Of a stretch of DNA of 64,000 nucleotides, positions 8,304 to 16,694 are shown piece after piece. A program made the translations under genes and the position numbers. Source of the stretch: Streptomyces sp. C10-9-1 (GTDB lineage: Bacteria > Actinomycetota > Actinomycetes > Streptomycetales > Streptomycetaceae); assembly GCF_024497955.1 (NCBI RefSeq), contig NZ_JANHKP010000012.1:124001-188000 (forward strand), in the 5' to 3' direction. The notes under the pieces are model-generated. The model worked only from the letters and a program-made list of their open reading frames with translations. It had not been told where the DNA came from and ran no database searches. Every line of letters begins with the position of its first letter. The first letter of the stretch is position 1.

Positions 8304-8788
8304 GCACCCCCGTCCTGCGCGAGATGCGCTGGTGGGACATCCCCCCGGTGCTGGAGCTGGAACGCGCGCTGTTCCCCGAGGACGCCTGGTCCGCGGGGAT
8401 GTTCTGGTCCGAACTCGCCCACGCCCGGGGCCCGCGGGCCACCCGCCGCTACGTGGTGGCCGAGCTGGACGGCGCCCTCGTCGGCTACGCGGGCCTCGCC
8501 GCCGCCGGCGGCCTCGGCGACGTACAGACCATCGCCGTCGATCCCGGCAGCCAGGGCACCGGACTCGGCGCCCGGCTGCTCGGCGACCTGCTGCGCCACG
8601 CCACGGCCTTCGAGTGCGACGAGGTCTTCCTCGAGGTCCGCGTGGACAACACCCGTGCGCAGAAGCTCTACGAGCGCTTCGGCTTCGTGCCCGTGGGGTT
8701 CCGCCGCGGCTACTACCAGCCCGGCAACGTCGACGCCCTCGTCATGCGCCTCACCGTCCAAGGAACAGAGACTCACACCCATGGCTGA
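8300..8788 (+). CDS. rimI: Ribosomal protein S18-alanine N-acetyltransferase
   Basis: 162-residue GNAT acetyltransferase. The acetyl-CoA site is DPGSQGTGLGARLL, and EVFLEVRVDNTRAQKLYERFGF and the C-terminal YYQPGNVDALVM block are characteristic of RimI. It starts at a GTG overlapping the tsaB stop and its 3' end overlaps tsaD by 8 bp. RimI between tsaB and tsaD is the conserved bacterial order. The substrate (S18 N-terminus or another protein) is inferred from family. Confidence 0.92.
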   Translation: MSTPVLREMRWWDIPPVLELERALFPEDAWSAGMFWSELAHARGPRATRRYVVAELDGALVGYAGLAAAGGLGDVQTIAVDPGSQGTGLGARLLGDLLRHATAFECDEVFLEVRVDNTRAQKLYERFGFVPVGFRRGYYQPGNVDALVMRLTVQGTETHTHG

Positions 8789-9875
8789 CGAACCGCTCGT
8801 ACTCGGCATCGAGACCTCCTGCGACGAGACGGGGGTCGGCATCGTCCGCGGCACCACCCTGCTCGCCGACGCCGTCGCCTCCAGCGTCGACACCCACGCC
8901 CGCTTCGGCGGCGTGGTCCCCGAGATCGCCTCCCGCGCGCACCTGGAGGCCATGGTGCCGACCATCGAGCGCGCGCTCGCGGAGGCCGGAGTCTCCGCCC
9001 GCGACCTCGACGGCATCGCGGTCACCGCCGGTCCCGGCCTCGCGGGCGCGCTGCTGGTCGGCGTCTCCGCGGCCAAGGCGTACGCCTACGCCCTGGGCAA
9101 GCCGCTCTACGGGGTCAACCACCTCGCCTCCCACATCTGCGTGGACCAGCTGGAGCACGGCCCGCTGCCGGAGCCCACGATGGCCCTGCTGGTGTCCGGC
9201 GGGCACTCCTCGCTGCTCCTCGCCCCGGACATCACCGCAGACGTCCGCCCCCTGGGCGCGACCATCGACGACGCCGCGGGGGAGGCCTTCGACAAGATCG
9301 CCCGCGTGCTGGACCTCGGCTTCCCCGGCGGCCCGGTGATCGACCGGCTGGCCAGGGAGGGCGACCCGGAGGCCATCGCCTTCCCGCGCGGGCTGAGCGG
9401 GGCCAGGGACCCGGCCTACGACTTCTCCTTCTCCGGCCTCAAGACCGCGGTCGCCCGCTGGATCGAGGCCAAGCGGGCCGCGGGGGAGGAGGTCCCGGTG
9501 CGCGACGTGGCGGCCTCCTTCCAGGAGGCCGTCGTGGACGTGCTCACCCGCAAGGCGGTGCGGGCCTGCCGCGACGAGGGCGTGGACCACCTGATGGTCG
9601 GCGGCGGCGTGGCCGCCAACTCGCGCCTGCGGGCGCTGGCCGAGGAGCGCTGCGAGCGGGCCGGAATCCGGCTGCGCGTGCCGCGCCCGAAGCTCTGCAC
9701 CGACAACGGGGCGATGGTCGCGGCGCTGGGGGCCGAGATGGTCGCCCGCAACCGCCCCGCCTCCGGCTGGGAGCTGTCCGCGGACTCCTCGCTGCCGGTG
9801 ACGGACCCCCACGTCCCCGGCGCCCACGACCACGACCATGTGCACGAGATCAGCAAGGAGAACCTGTACTCGTGA
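8781..9875 (+). CDS. tsaD: tRNA N6-adenosine threonylcarbamoyltransferase
   Basis: 364 residues. TsaD transfers the threonylcarbamoyl group to A37 of tRNA. It opens with VLGIETSCDETGVGIV, and the metal-binding HxxxH is His114/His118 in NHLASH. GGVVPEIASRAHLEAMVP, VSGGHSSLLL, FSFSGLKTAV and the C-terminal DNGAMVA are family blocks. The last 30 residues, with HDHDHVHE, are a His-rich tail beyond the core fold. AAGGAAC about 14 nt upstream may be the ribosome site, and coupling from rimI is likely. The stop overlaps the next ORF (GTGA). Confidence 0.96.
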   Translation: MADEPLVLGIETSCDETGVGIVRGTTLLADAVASSVDTHARFGGVVPEIASRAHLEAMVPTIERALAEAGVSARDLDGIAVTAGPGLAGALLVGVSAAKAYAYALGKPLYGVNHLASHICVDQLEHGPLPEPTMALLVSGGHSSLLLAPDITADVRPLGATIDDAAGEAFDKIARVLDLGFPGGPVIDRLAREGDPEAIAFPRGLSGARDPAYDFSFSGLKTAVARWIEAKRAAGEEVPVRDVAASFQEAVVDVLTRKAVRACRDEGVDHLMVGGGVAANSRLRALAEERCERAGIRLRVPRPKLCTDNGAMVAALGAEMVARNRPASGWELSADSSLPVTDPHVPGAHDHDHVHEISKENLYS

Positions 9876-10141
9876 CCGTCGTCGCCCTGATGTGGGAGGC
9901 CCGCGCCGCCGCGGGCCGCGGTGCCGAGCTGCTGGAGTGGGCCCGGGCGCAGGTGCTCGACCGCCGTCCGCTGCGCCGGGAGACCTTCCGCGCCGCCGGG
10001 GACCGGGTGCTGGTGGTCACCTGGTGGGAGGCGCCCGACGTGCACGCCGAGCTGCCCGAGCTGCCCGAACCCGCCGCGGACGCGGTCACCCGGCCGGTGC
10101 ACCGCTGGCGCTTCGAGTCGGCCGGGCTCGACGCGGTCTGA
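9872..10141 (+). CDS. Small hypothetical protein, possible ABM-like fold
   Basis: 89 residues, GTG start overlapping the tsaD stop by 4 nt, so translationally coupled. The pattern VALMWEARAAAG-RGAELLEWARAQVL then DRVLVVTWWE is reminiscent of a small ferredoxin-like (antibiotic biosynthesis monooxygenase, ABM) domain: strand, long helix, strand with aromatic residues. No catalytic motif is obvious. Function unknown; it ends the tsaB-rimI-tsaD operon. Confidence 0.75.
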   Translation: MTVVALMWEARAAAGRGAELLEWARAQVLDRRPLRRETFRAAGDRVLVVTWWEAPDVHAELPELPEPAADAVTRPVHRWRFESAGLDAV

Positions 10142-10293
10142 GCGCGGCGGCCGGTCCCGGCCGCCGCCCCCCGGACCGTCCGGACCCTTCCCGGGAAAGT
10201 TTTCCGCGCCGGGCCGTCGATCCGGGCGACCGCCGTTCGACGCAGGGGTGAGAGGCGGGGAACGGCCCCGCCACCGCATCCGAGGAGTTCACC

Positions 10294-10650
10294 GTGCCGC
10301 GCTTTCTGACCATGGTCCGCATCGACGAGGCGTCGATGGAGGACGCCGAGTTCCCCGAGGACTTCGGCGACCGGATGGGCCGGCTGCTGGAGGAGATCAC
10401 CAAGGCGGGGGTCATGCTCGACACCGCGGGGCTCCGGCCGAGTTCCGAGGCCACCCGGATCACCCGGTCGGGCGGCCGCCTGTCGTACACCGACGGGCCG
10501 TTCACCGAGACCCGGGAGGTCGTCGGCGGCTACTCGATCTGCCAGTGCAAGGACAAGGCCGAGGCCCTCGAATGGACCCGCCGGTTCATGGAGATTCACC
10601 CCGTCGAGTGGGAGTTCACCTGCGAGGTCCGGCAGATCGCCGAGGACTGA
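10294..10650 (+). CDS. YCII-related (DGPF) protein paired with ECF42 sigma factor
   Basis: 118 residues. It carries the DGPF signature in LSYTDGPFTETREVVGGY, typical of the YCII/DGPF family (dimeric ferredoxin-like fold). The start is GTG with GAGGAG upstream. It lies 60 bp upstream of an ECF42-type sigma gene, and DGPF proteins are the known genomic partners and likely targets of ECF42. The enzymatic role of the family is not established. Confidence 0.88.
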   Translation: MPRFLTMVRIDEASMEDAEFPEDFGDRMGRLLEEITKAGVMLDTAGLRPSSEATRITRSGGRLSYTDGPFTETREVVGGYSICQCKDKAEALEWTRRFMEIHPVEWEFTCEVRQIAED

Positions 10651-10710
10651 TCGCCGGAGGACGACCGCCGTGCTTGCCCGCCCCTGCCCCGGCTGCTGTG
10701 ATGGGTGGCC

Positions 10711-12000
10711 GTGACGGCACATCCCCAGGGGCGGGCGGCAGAGGCGGTCGAGGCCGCCTTCCGCATCGAGTACGCGCGGATCATCGCCGCGGTGGCACGT
10801 GTGGTGCGCGACGTCGGCATCGCCGAGGAACTCGCCCAGGACGCGCTCCTCGCCGCGCTGGAGCAGTGGCCCGGGTCGGGCGTCCCGGACCGCCCGGGCG
10901 CCTGGCTCACGGCCGTCGCCCGGAACCGGGCCGTCGACCTGGTCCGCCGCCGGGAGACCTACGCCCGCAAGCTGGCCGAGGTCGGCAGGGACCTGCGGGA
11001 CGTGCCGCCGCCGGAGCCCGCCGAGCCCGACGCGATCGACGACGACCTGCTGCGGCTGATCTTCACCGCCTGCCACCCGGTGCTCTCCGCCGACGCCCGG
11101 ATCGCGCTCACCCTGCGGCTGCTCGGCGGGCTGACGACCGGGGAGATCGCCCGGGCCTTCCTCACGGCCGAGTCCACGGTGGCGCAGCGCATCGTGCGGG
11201 CCAAGCGGGCGCTGGCCTCGGCGGACGTCCCCTTCGAGGTCCCGTCCGGAGAGGAGCGGATCGCGCGCCTCGGCTCCGTCCTGGAGGTCGTGTACCTGGT
11301 CTTCAACGAGGGGTACGCGGCGACCGCCGGTGACGACCTGCTGCGGCCCGCCCTGTGCGAGGAGGCCCTGCGCCTCGCCCGGGTGCTCCAGGGGCTGATG
11401 CCCGGTGAGCCCGAGGTCCACGGGCTCGCCGCGCTGCTGGAGTTCCAGGCGTCCCGCGTCCCGGCCCGGACCGGCCCCTCGGGCGAGCCCGTGCTGCTCG
11501 CGGACCAGGACCGGTCGCGGTGGAACCGGCTGCTGATGCACCGGGGCGCGGCCGCCCTGGAGCGCGCGGGCCCGGGGCCGCACGGCCGCTACGCGCTCCA
11601 GGCGGCCGTCGCCGCCTGCCATGCCAGGGCCGTCCGCTACGAGGAGACCGACTGGGCCACGATCGCCCTGCTCTACGGGTACCTGGCGAGCCTCGACCCG
11701 TCCCCCGTGGTGGAGCTCAACCGGGCCGTGGCCGTCTCCTACGCCGAGGGGCCGCAGGCGGCGCTGCACCTCGTGGACGCGCTGTCCGGCGAGCCCGCCC
11801 TGGGCGGCTACCACCTGCTCCCGAGCGTCCGGGGCGACCTGCTGGAGCGGATGGGGCGCACGGGCGAAGCACACGGGGAGTTCGCCCGCGCCGCCCGCCT
11901 CGCGCGCAACGCCCGCGAGCGGGCGCTGCTCGACACCCGCGCGGCACGCACGGCCCCCGGCGCGGCGGAGCCCGGGACCCGGGGGCCGGGGACGGGCTGA
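10711..12000 (+). CDS. ECF42-type RNA polymerase sigma factor with C-terminal TPR-like extension
   Basis: 429 residues, far longer than a classic ECF sigma factor (about 180-200). Region 2 (about 10-85) includes GIAEELAQDALLAALEQWP and ARNRAVDLVRR. Region 4 (about 125-175) includes LRLLGGLTTGEIARAFLTAESTVAQRIVRAKRAL. The remaining 230 residues form the helical ECF42 extension, with FNEGYAAT, the HRGAAALERAGPGPHGRYALQAAVAACHAR region, given here only in part, and VELNRAVAVS. No anti-sigma gene is adjacent; in ECF42 the extension itself is thought to be regulatory. GTG 10711 was chosen because TGTGAT (10697-10702) lies 8 nt upstream; GTG 10705 is an alternative. Confidence 0.88.
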   Translation: MTAHPQGRAAEAVEAAFRIEYARIIAAVARVVRDVGIAEELAQDALLAALEQWPGSGVPDRPGAWLTAVARNRAVDLVRRRETYARKLAEVGRDLRDVPPPEPAEPDAIDDDLLRLIFTACHPVLSADARIALTLRLLGGLTTGEIARAFLTAESTVAQRIVRAKRALASADVPFEVPSGEERIARLGSVLEVVYLVFNEGYAATAGDDLLRPALCEEALRLARVLQGLMPGEPEVHGLAALLEFQASRVPARTGPSGEPVLLADQDRSRWNRLLMHRGAAALERAGPGPHGRYALQAAVAACHARAVRYEETDWATIALLYGYLASLDPSPVVELNRAVAVSYAEGPQAALHLVDALSGEPALGGYHLLPSVRGDLLERMGRTGEAHGEFARAARLARNARERALLDTRAARTAPGAAEPGTRGPGTG

Positions 12001-12019
12001 GACGGTCCGGGAGGACCGG

Positions 12020-13198
12020 CTACACCGGCCGTCCCACCAGCATGGACGGGGCGCCGGCCACCCGGGTCAGGAAGACGGTGGCCTCGCCCGTGCCCTGGGG
12101 GCGCACCTTCCGGCGCAGCTCCTCCGGTTCCACCGCGGAGCCGCGCTTCTTCACCGTCAGGCGGCCCACACCGCGCTCCCGCAGCAGCGCCCTGAGCCGC
12201 TTCACGTTGAACGGGAGCACATCGGTGATCTCGTAGGCGGTCGCGTAGGGCGTGCGGCGCAGTTCGTCGGAGGTGACGTAGGCGATCGTGGCGTCGATCA
12301 GCCCGCCGTCGAGCTCCTGCGCGGCCTCGGCGACGAGATGGGCGCGGATGACGGCGCCGTCCGGCTCGTAGAGGTAGCGGCCCGGCGGGCGGACCTCCGG
12401 GTCGGGCAGCCCGCGGCCGTGCAGCACGTGCCCCCCGGGCAGCAGGGTGGCCCGCACCGCCGACGGCCGGGTGCCGAACCAGAGCACCGCCTCCTTGACC
12501 TCCCCGCCGTCCGAGATCCACTCTGCCTCCGCTCCCTCGGGCACCGCCTCGTGGGGGATGCCGGGGGCGACCTTGAGCGCGGCGTGCGGGCGGCCGCGCG
12601 CCGCGCCGACCGCCCAGGACAGCGGCGGGGAGTAGGCCTCGGGGTCGAAGATCCGGCCGCGTCCGCCGCGCCGGGCCGGGTCCGCGAACACCGCGTCGAA
12701 GGGGGTGGTGTCGACGTCGGCGACGTCGGCGCAGCGCACCTCGATCAGCCCGGAGAGGCCCAGGACCTCGGCGTTGGCACGGGCGGTGGCGGCGGTCAGC
12801 GGGTCGCGGTCGACGGCCAGCACGGTGATGCCCGCCCGGGCGAGGGCGATCGCGTCGCCCCCGATCCCGCTGCACAGGTCGGCGACGCTGCGGACCCCGA
12901 GGTCGGCGAAGCGGCGCGCCCGGTGCTCGGCGACGCTGCGGCGGGTGGACTGCTCCACGCCGTTCGGGGTGAAGAACATCCGGCCCGCGTCGGCGGAGCC
13001 GAACTTGGCCGCCGCCCGCTGCCGCAGCCGCGCCTGACCCAGCGCCGCGGAGACGAGGGCGGCCGGGTGGTCGCGGCGCAGCCGGGTGGCGAGGGCCAGT
13101 TCCTCCGCGGGGTCGTGGTCGGCGAGCCGGGCCAGCAGGGCGCTGCCCTCGCCGGTGCGCAGGGCGGTGAGGGCGGCGAGCGGGTCGAGGTCGTTCAC
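12020..13198 (-). CDS. Class I SAM-dependent methyltransferase, THUMP-like C-terminal domain
   Basis: 392 residues. SAM motif I is DLCSGIGGDAIALARAG (about 125-140), followed by VLAVDRDPLTAATARAN and the catalytic-type FADPARRGGRGR. The C-terminal 70 residues (YEITDVLPFNVKRLRALL, then RLTVKKRG) match the THUMP-like domain of this actinobacterial family. Probably an RNA methyltransferase; the substrate is unknown. The GTG at 13198 has no Shine-Dalgarno; GACAAT lies 6 nt upstream. It converges with the ECF42 gene with a 19-bp gap, and no clear terminator separates them. Confidence 0.85.
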   Translation of the reverse strand: MNDLDPLAALTALRTGEGSALLARLADHDPAEELALATRLRRDHPAALVSAALGQARLRQRAAAKFGSADAGRMFFTPNGVEQSTRRSVAEHRARRFADLGVRSVADLCSGIGGDAIALARAGITVLAVDRDPLTAATARANAEVLGLSGLIEVRCADVADVDTTPFDAVFADPARRGGRGRIFDPEAYSPPLSWAVGAARGRPHAALKVAPGIPHEAVPEGAEAEWISDGGEVKEAVLWFGTRPSAVRATLLPGGHVLHGRGLPDPEVRPPGRYLYEPDGAVIRAHLVAEAAQELDGGLIDATIAYVTSDELRRTPYATAYEITDVLPFNVKRLRALLRERGVGRLTVKKRGSAVEPEELRRKVRPQGTGEATVFLTRVAGAPSMLVGRPV

Positions 13199-13316
13199 CG
13201 GGCCATTGTCGGCCAGGCGGGGGACGGTTCCGCCACCGCGGGCGGTGTCGCGGTGGTGCGGGGGGCCACCGCTGACAGGATGCGACGCCATGCAACTAGT
13301 ACGACAAAAGGAAAAA

Positions 13317-14231
13317 ATGAGGGGGTATCGGGCGCGTGCCGTGCTCGCCGCCCTCGTCGTCACCGCACTCGCCGCGTGCGCCGCGGAGGAGCCCTCCGGT
13401 CCCCGCGAAGGGGGTCCGCCCGCAGCGGCGGGGGCGGAGCGGAAGGCCGGGGAGGGCGCTTCCGGGGGTGCCTCGGGCGCGCTCGCGGCCTACGCGGAGA
13501 AGGTGCGCCGCACCCAGGCCGTCCGCGCGGCGGCGGCCAGGAAGTGGGGGCTGGAGCGCACTCCGCTGGCCGCCCCGCCCCCTCCCGCCGAGAAGCCCGA
13601 GATCACCACCCGCGAGGGCTTCGAGGTGGCCGGGGGCGACGGGCTGCCACCGGTCTTCACGACCGTCCCCACCAAGGAGAAGGTCGTCTTCCTGACGATC
13701 GACGACGGGGCCGAGAAGGACCCGGAACTGCTCCGGATGATGTCCGAGCTCAAGATCCCGTACAGCGCCTTCCTCAGCGACTACGTGATCAGCGACGACT
13801 ACGGCTACTTCGAGAAGATGCGCGACTCCGGGGCCGCGCTGCACAACCACACCCTCAACCACCGCTACCTGCCGGGGCTCTCCCGAGCCCGGCAGGAGCG
13901 CGAGATCTGCGGCCAGCAGGACCGCATGGAGAAGCGCTTCGGCACCCGCCCGAGGCTCTTCCGCCCGCCCTACGGGAACTACAACGGCGACACCCTCAGG
14001 GTCGCGAAGTCCTGCGGGATCGAGGCCGTCCCGCTGTGGGCGGCCGAGGCGTTCCCGGACCGCATGGAGTGGCGCGAGTGGGACCGGGACCTCCATCCGG
14101 GTGACATCATCCTCACCCACTTCCGGGGCGAGGACGAGTGGAAGGGCTCCATGGCGGACATGATCCGCCGGGTCATGCGCACGGTCACGGAGAAGGGCTA
14201 CGCCGTGGCCAGGCTGGAGGACTACGTCTGA
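13317..14231 (+). CDS. Polysaccharide deacetylase family lipoprotein
   Basis: 304 residues from the ATG preceded by AAAGGA; ATG 13290 is an alternative start. The N-terminus MRGYRARAVLAALVVTALAAC ends in a lipobox (LAAC), so it is probably lipid-anchored outside the membrane. A Pro/Ala/Gly linker is followed by a NodB domain: FLTIDDGAEKDPELL (metal Asp; Ile replaces the usual Phe), ALHNHTLNHRYL (metal His pair), FRPPYGNYNGDT and a late DIILTHF. Likely acts on peptidoglycan or a cell-surface glycan; substrate unproven. Confidence 0.9.
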   Translation: MRGYRARAVLAALVVTALAACAAEEPSGPREGGPPAAAGAERKAGEGASGGASGALAAYAEKVRRTQAVRAAAARKWGLERTPLAAPPPPAEKPEITTREGFEVAGGDGLPPVFTTVPTKEKVVFLTIDDGAEKDPELLRMMSELKIPYSAFLSDYVISDDYGYFEKMRDSGAALHNHTLNHRYLPGLSRARQEREICGQQDRMEKRFGTRPRLFRPPYGNYNGDTLRVAKSCGIEAVPLWAAEAFPDRMEWREWDRDLHPGDIILTHFRGEDEWKGSMADMIRRVMRTVTEKGYAVARLEDYV

Positions 14232-14364
14232 CCCCGCCGGTCCCCGGCCGGACCGGGGCCTGCGGCGGTACGCCGCGCGCCGGGAGAACGTGCCCCCGAC
14301 CGGGTTCCGGTCGGGGGCACACGCGTCCCCGGCCGCCGGAAAGCGCGCGACGCCACCGCGTGGA

Positions 14365-14391
14365 TTGGCACTCCGCTTGACCGAGTGCTAA
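14365..14391 (+). promoter_or_regulatory. CIRCE operator 1 (HrcA site)
   Basis: TTGGCACTC-N9-GAGTGCTAA, matching the CIRCE inverted repeat bound by HrcA (TTAGCACTC-N9-GAGTGCTAA) at all but one base. It overlaps the -35 region of the groES promoter, so HrcA binding would block RNA polymerase until heat shock. Confidence 0.93.
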
Positions 14392-14406
14392 TCGCAGTCA
14401 TAGTCT
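14377..14406 (+). promoter_or_regulatory. groES promoter
   Basis: -35 TTGACC (14377-14382) and -10 TAGTCT (14401-14406) with an 18-bp spacer, a good vegetative (HrdB-type) promoter. The start of transcription should be near 14413, inside the second CIRCE. The promoter is enclosed between the two operators. Confidence 0.85.
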
Positions 14407-14411
14407 CGCTC

Positions 14412-14438
14412 CTGGCACTCACCACTGGAGAGTGCCAA
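14412..14438 (+). promoter_or_regulatory. CIRCE operator 2 (HrcA site)
   Basis: CTGGCACTC-N9-GAGTGCCAA, a second CIRCE element 20 bp after the first and at the predicted transcription start. Double CIRCE control is known for actinobacterial groES-groEL1 operons. Confidence 0.9.
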
Positions 14439-14538
14439 CACAGCGACGGGCAGGTCCGGCACCCGCGACGACGGATCCACCTGGTCGCCACCTCAGATCA
14501 GTTGACCCCGTGAGATCTCCGAAGGGGGAGGTCGGATC

Positions 14539-14847
14539 GTGACGACCACCAGCTCCAAGGTTGCCATCAAGCCGCTCGAGGACCGCATCGTGGTCCAGCC
14601 GCTCGACGCCGAGCAGACCACGGCCTCTGGCCTGGTCATTCCGGACACCGCCAAGGAGAAGCCCCAGGAGGGCGTCGTCCTGGCCGTCGGCCCGGGCCGC
14701 TTCGAGAACGGCGAGCGCCTTCCGCTCGACGTGACCGTCGGCGATGTCGTGCTCTACAGCAAGTACGGCGGCACCGAAGTGAAGTACAGCGGCGAGGAGT
14801 ACCTCGTCCTCTCGGCCCGCGACGTGCTCGCGATCGTCGAGAAGTAA
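14539..14847 (+). CDS. groES: Co-chaperonin GroES
   Basis: 102 residues. GroES caps the GroEL cage. Recognised by KPLEDRIVVQPLDAEQTTASG, the mobile-loop region SGLVIPDTAKEKPQ, and the KYGGTEVKYSGEEYLVLSA block. GTG start with GGGGGAGG upstream. First gene of the CIRCE-controlled operon; groEL1 follows after 94 bp. Confidence 0.97.
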   Translation: MTTTSSKVAIKPLEDRIVVQPLDAEQTTASGLVIPDTAKEKPQEGVVLAVGPGRFENGERLPLDVTVGDVVLYSKYGGTEVKYSGEEYLVLSARDVLAIVEK

Positions 14848-14863
14848 TTCACCGATTTGCTTC

Positions 14864-14915
14864 GAGCCGCGCCCCTGGTCACCCCGCTGAAGCCGGGCGG
14901 CGAGGGGCGCGGTTC
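14864..14915 (+). terminator. Hairpin with T-rich tail between groES and groEL1
   Basis: Arms GAGCCGCGCCCCT (14864-14876) and AGGGGCGCGGTTC (14903-14915), with one G-U pair, followed at once by GTTTT. It sits inside the operon 17 nt after the groES stop, so it is probably an attenuator or RNA-processing/stability element that leaves more groES than groEL1 message, rather than a full terminator. Confidence 0.6.
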
Positions 14916-14941
14916 GTTTTCGAGAGGACTTGAGAAGCTCC

Positions 14942-16564
14942 ATGGCGAAGATCCTGAAGTTCGACGAGGACGCCCGTCGCGCCCTTGAGCGCGGCGTCAA
15001 CAAGCTCGCCGACACCGTCAAGGTGACCATCGGCCCCCGCGGCCGCAACGTCGTCATCGACAAGAAGTTCGGCGCGCCCACCATCACCAACGACGGTGTG
15101 ACCATCGCCCGCGAGGTCGAGGTCGAGGACCCGTACGAGAACCTCGGCGCCCAGCTGGTGAAGGAGGTGGCGACCAAGACCAACGACATCGCGGGTGACG
15201 GTACGACCACCGCCACCGTGCTGGCCCAGGCGCTGGTGCGCGAGGGCCTGCGCAACGTCGCCGCCGGCGCCTCCCCGGCCGCCCTGAAGAAGGGCATCGA
15301 CGCCGCCGTCAAGGCCGTCTCCGAGGACCTGCTGGCCACCGCCCGCCCGATCGACGACAAGGCCGACATCGCCGCCGTGGCCGCGCTCTCCGCGCAGGAC
15401 CAGCAGGTCGGCGAGCTGATCGCCGAGGCGATGGACAAGGTCGGCAAGGACGGTGTCATCACCGTCGAGGAGTCCAACACCTTCGGTCTGGAGCTGGACT
15501 TCACCGAGGGCATGGCCTTCGACAAGGGCTACCTGTCGCCGTACATGGTCTCCGACCAGGAGCGTATGGAGGCCGTCCTCGACGACCCGTACATCCTGAT
15601 CCACCAGGGCAAGATCTCCTCCATCCAGGACCTGCTGCCGCTGCTGGAGAAGGTCATCCAGGCCGGTGCCTCCAAGCCGCTGCTGATCATCGCCGAGGAC
15701 GTCGAGGGCGAGGCCCTGTCGACCCTGGTCGTCAACAAGATCCGCGGCACCTTCAACGCCGTGGCCGTCAAGGCCCCCGGCTTCGGCGACCGCCGCAAGG
15801 CGATGCTCGGCGACATGGCCACCCTCACCGGTGCGACCGTCATCGCCGAGGAGGTCGGCCTCAAGCTCGACCAGGCCGGTCTGGACGTGCTCGGCACCGC
15901 CCGCCGCGTCACCGTCACCAAGGACGACACCACGATCGTCGACGGCGGCGGCAACTCGGCCGACGTGGCCGGCCGCGTCAACCAGATCAAGGCCGAGATC
16001 GAGGCCACGGACTCCGACTGGGACCGCGAGAAGCTCCAGGAGCGCCTCGCGAAGCTGGCCGGCGGCGTGTGCGTGATCAAGGTCGGCGCCGCCACCGAGG
16101 TGGAGCTGAAGGAGAAGAAGCACCGCCTGGAGGACGCCATCTCCGCGACCCGCGCCGCGGTCGAGGAGGGCATCGTCTCCGGTGGTGGCTCCGCGCTGGT
16201 CCACGCCGTCAAGGTGCTGGACGGCAACCTGGGCAAGGAGGGCGACGAGGCCACCGGTGTCGCCGTCGTCCGCCGTGCCGCCGTCGAGCCGCTGCGCTGG
16301 ATCGCCGAGAACGCCGGCCTGGAGGGCTACGTCATCACCTCCAAGGTGGCCGAGCTGGAGGCCGGCAACGGCTTCAACGCCGCCACCGGCGAGTACGGCG
16401 ACCTGGTCAAGGCCGGTGTCATCGACCCGGTCAAGGTGACCCGCTCCGCCCTGGAGAACGCCGCCTCCATCGCCTCCCTGCTGCTCACGACCGAGACCCT
16501 GGTCGTCGAGAAGCCGGCCGAGGAGGAGCCCGAGGCGGGCCACGGCCACGGCCACAGCCACTGA
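14942..16564 (+). CDS. groEL1: Chaperonin GroEL1 with His-rich tail
   Basis: 540 residues of standard GroEL: the ATP-binding NDGVTIAREVEVEDPYEN and AGDGTTTATVLAQALV blocks, and VEEGIVSGGGSALVHA late in the protein. The C-terminus is GHGHGHSH instead of the Gly-Gly-Met tail. This is the hallmark of actinobacterial GroEL1, the copy in the groES operon; a separate groEL2 normally lies elsewhere. Start ATG 14942 matches the family N-terminus MAKILKFDEDARR. Control is through the upstream CIRCE pair. Confidence 0.97.
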   Translation: MAKILKFDEDARRALERGVNKLADTVKVTIGPRGRNVVIDKKFGAPTITNDGVTIAREVEVEDPYENLGAQLVKEVATKTNDIAGDGTTTATVLAQALVREGLRNVAAGASPAALKKGIDAAVKAVSEDLLATARPIDDKADIAAVAALSAQDQQVGELIAEAMDKVGKDGVITVEESNTFGLELDFTEGMAFDKGYLSPYMVSDQERMEAVLDDPYILIHQGKISSIQDLLPLLEKVIQAGASKPLLIIAEDVEGEALSTLVVNKIRGTFNAVAVKAPGFGDRRKAMLGDMATLTGATVIAEEVGLKLDQAGLDVLGTARRVTVTKDDTTIVDGGGNSADVAGRVNQIKAEIEATDSDWDREKLQERLAKLAGGVCVIKVGAATEVELKEKKHRLEDAISATRAAVEEGIVSGGGSALVHAVKVLDGNLGKEGDEATGVAVVRRAAVEPLRWIAENAGLEGYVITSKVAELEAGNGFNAATGEYGDLVKAGVIDPVKVTRSALENAASIASLLLTTETLVVEKPAEEEPEAGHGHGHSH

Positions 16565-16596
16565 CGCACACCGCGTGCGGCGCACCGCGCCGCCGC

Positions 16597-16644
16597 CGGA
16601 CGGCGCCCGCCTGCCCGCACCCGCGGGCAGACGGGCGCCGTCCG
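16597..16644. terminator. Strong terminator between groEL1 and the convergent gene
   Basis: Arms of 22 nt (16597-16618 and 16623-16644) pair except for one C-A mismatch, around the 4-nt loop ACCC. It can serve groEL1 on the plus strand and the convergent gene ending at 16695 on the minus strand. Confidence 0.9.
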
Positions 16645-16694
16645 TTCCCGGGGGCGCGGCGCCCCTGCGCGGGACCGTGGCCCGGCGGGGCCGG

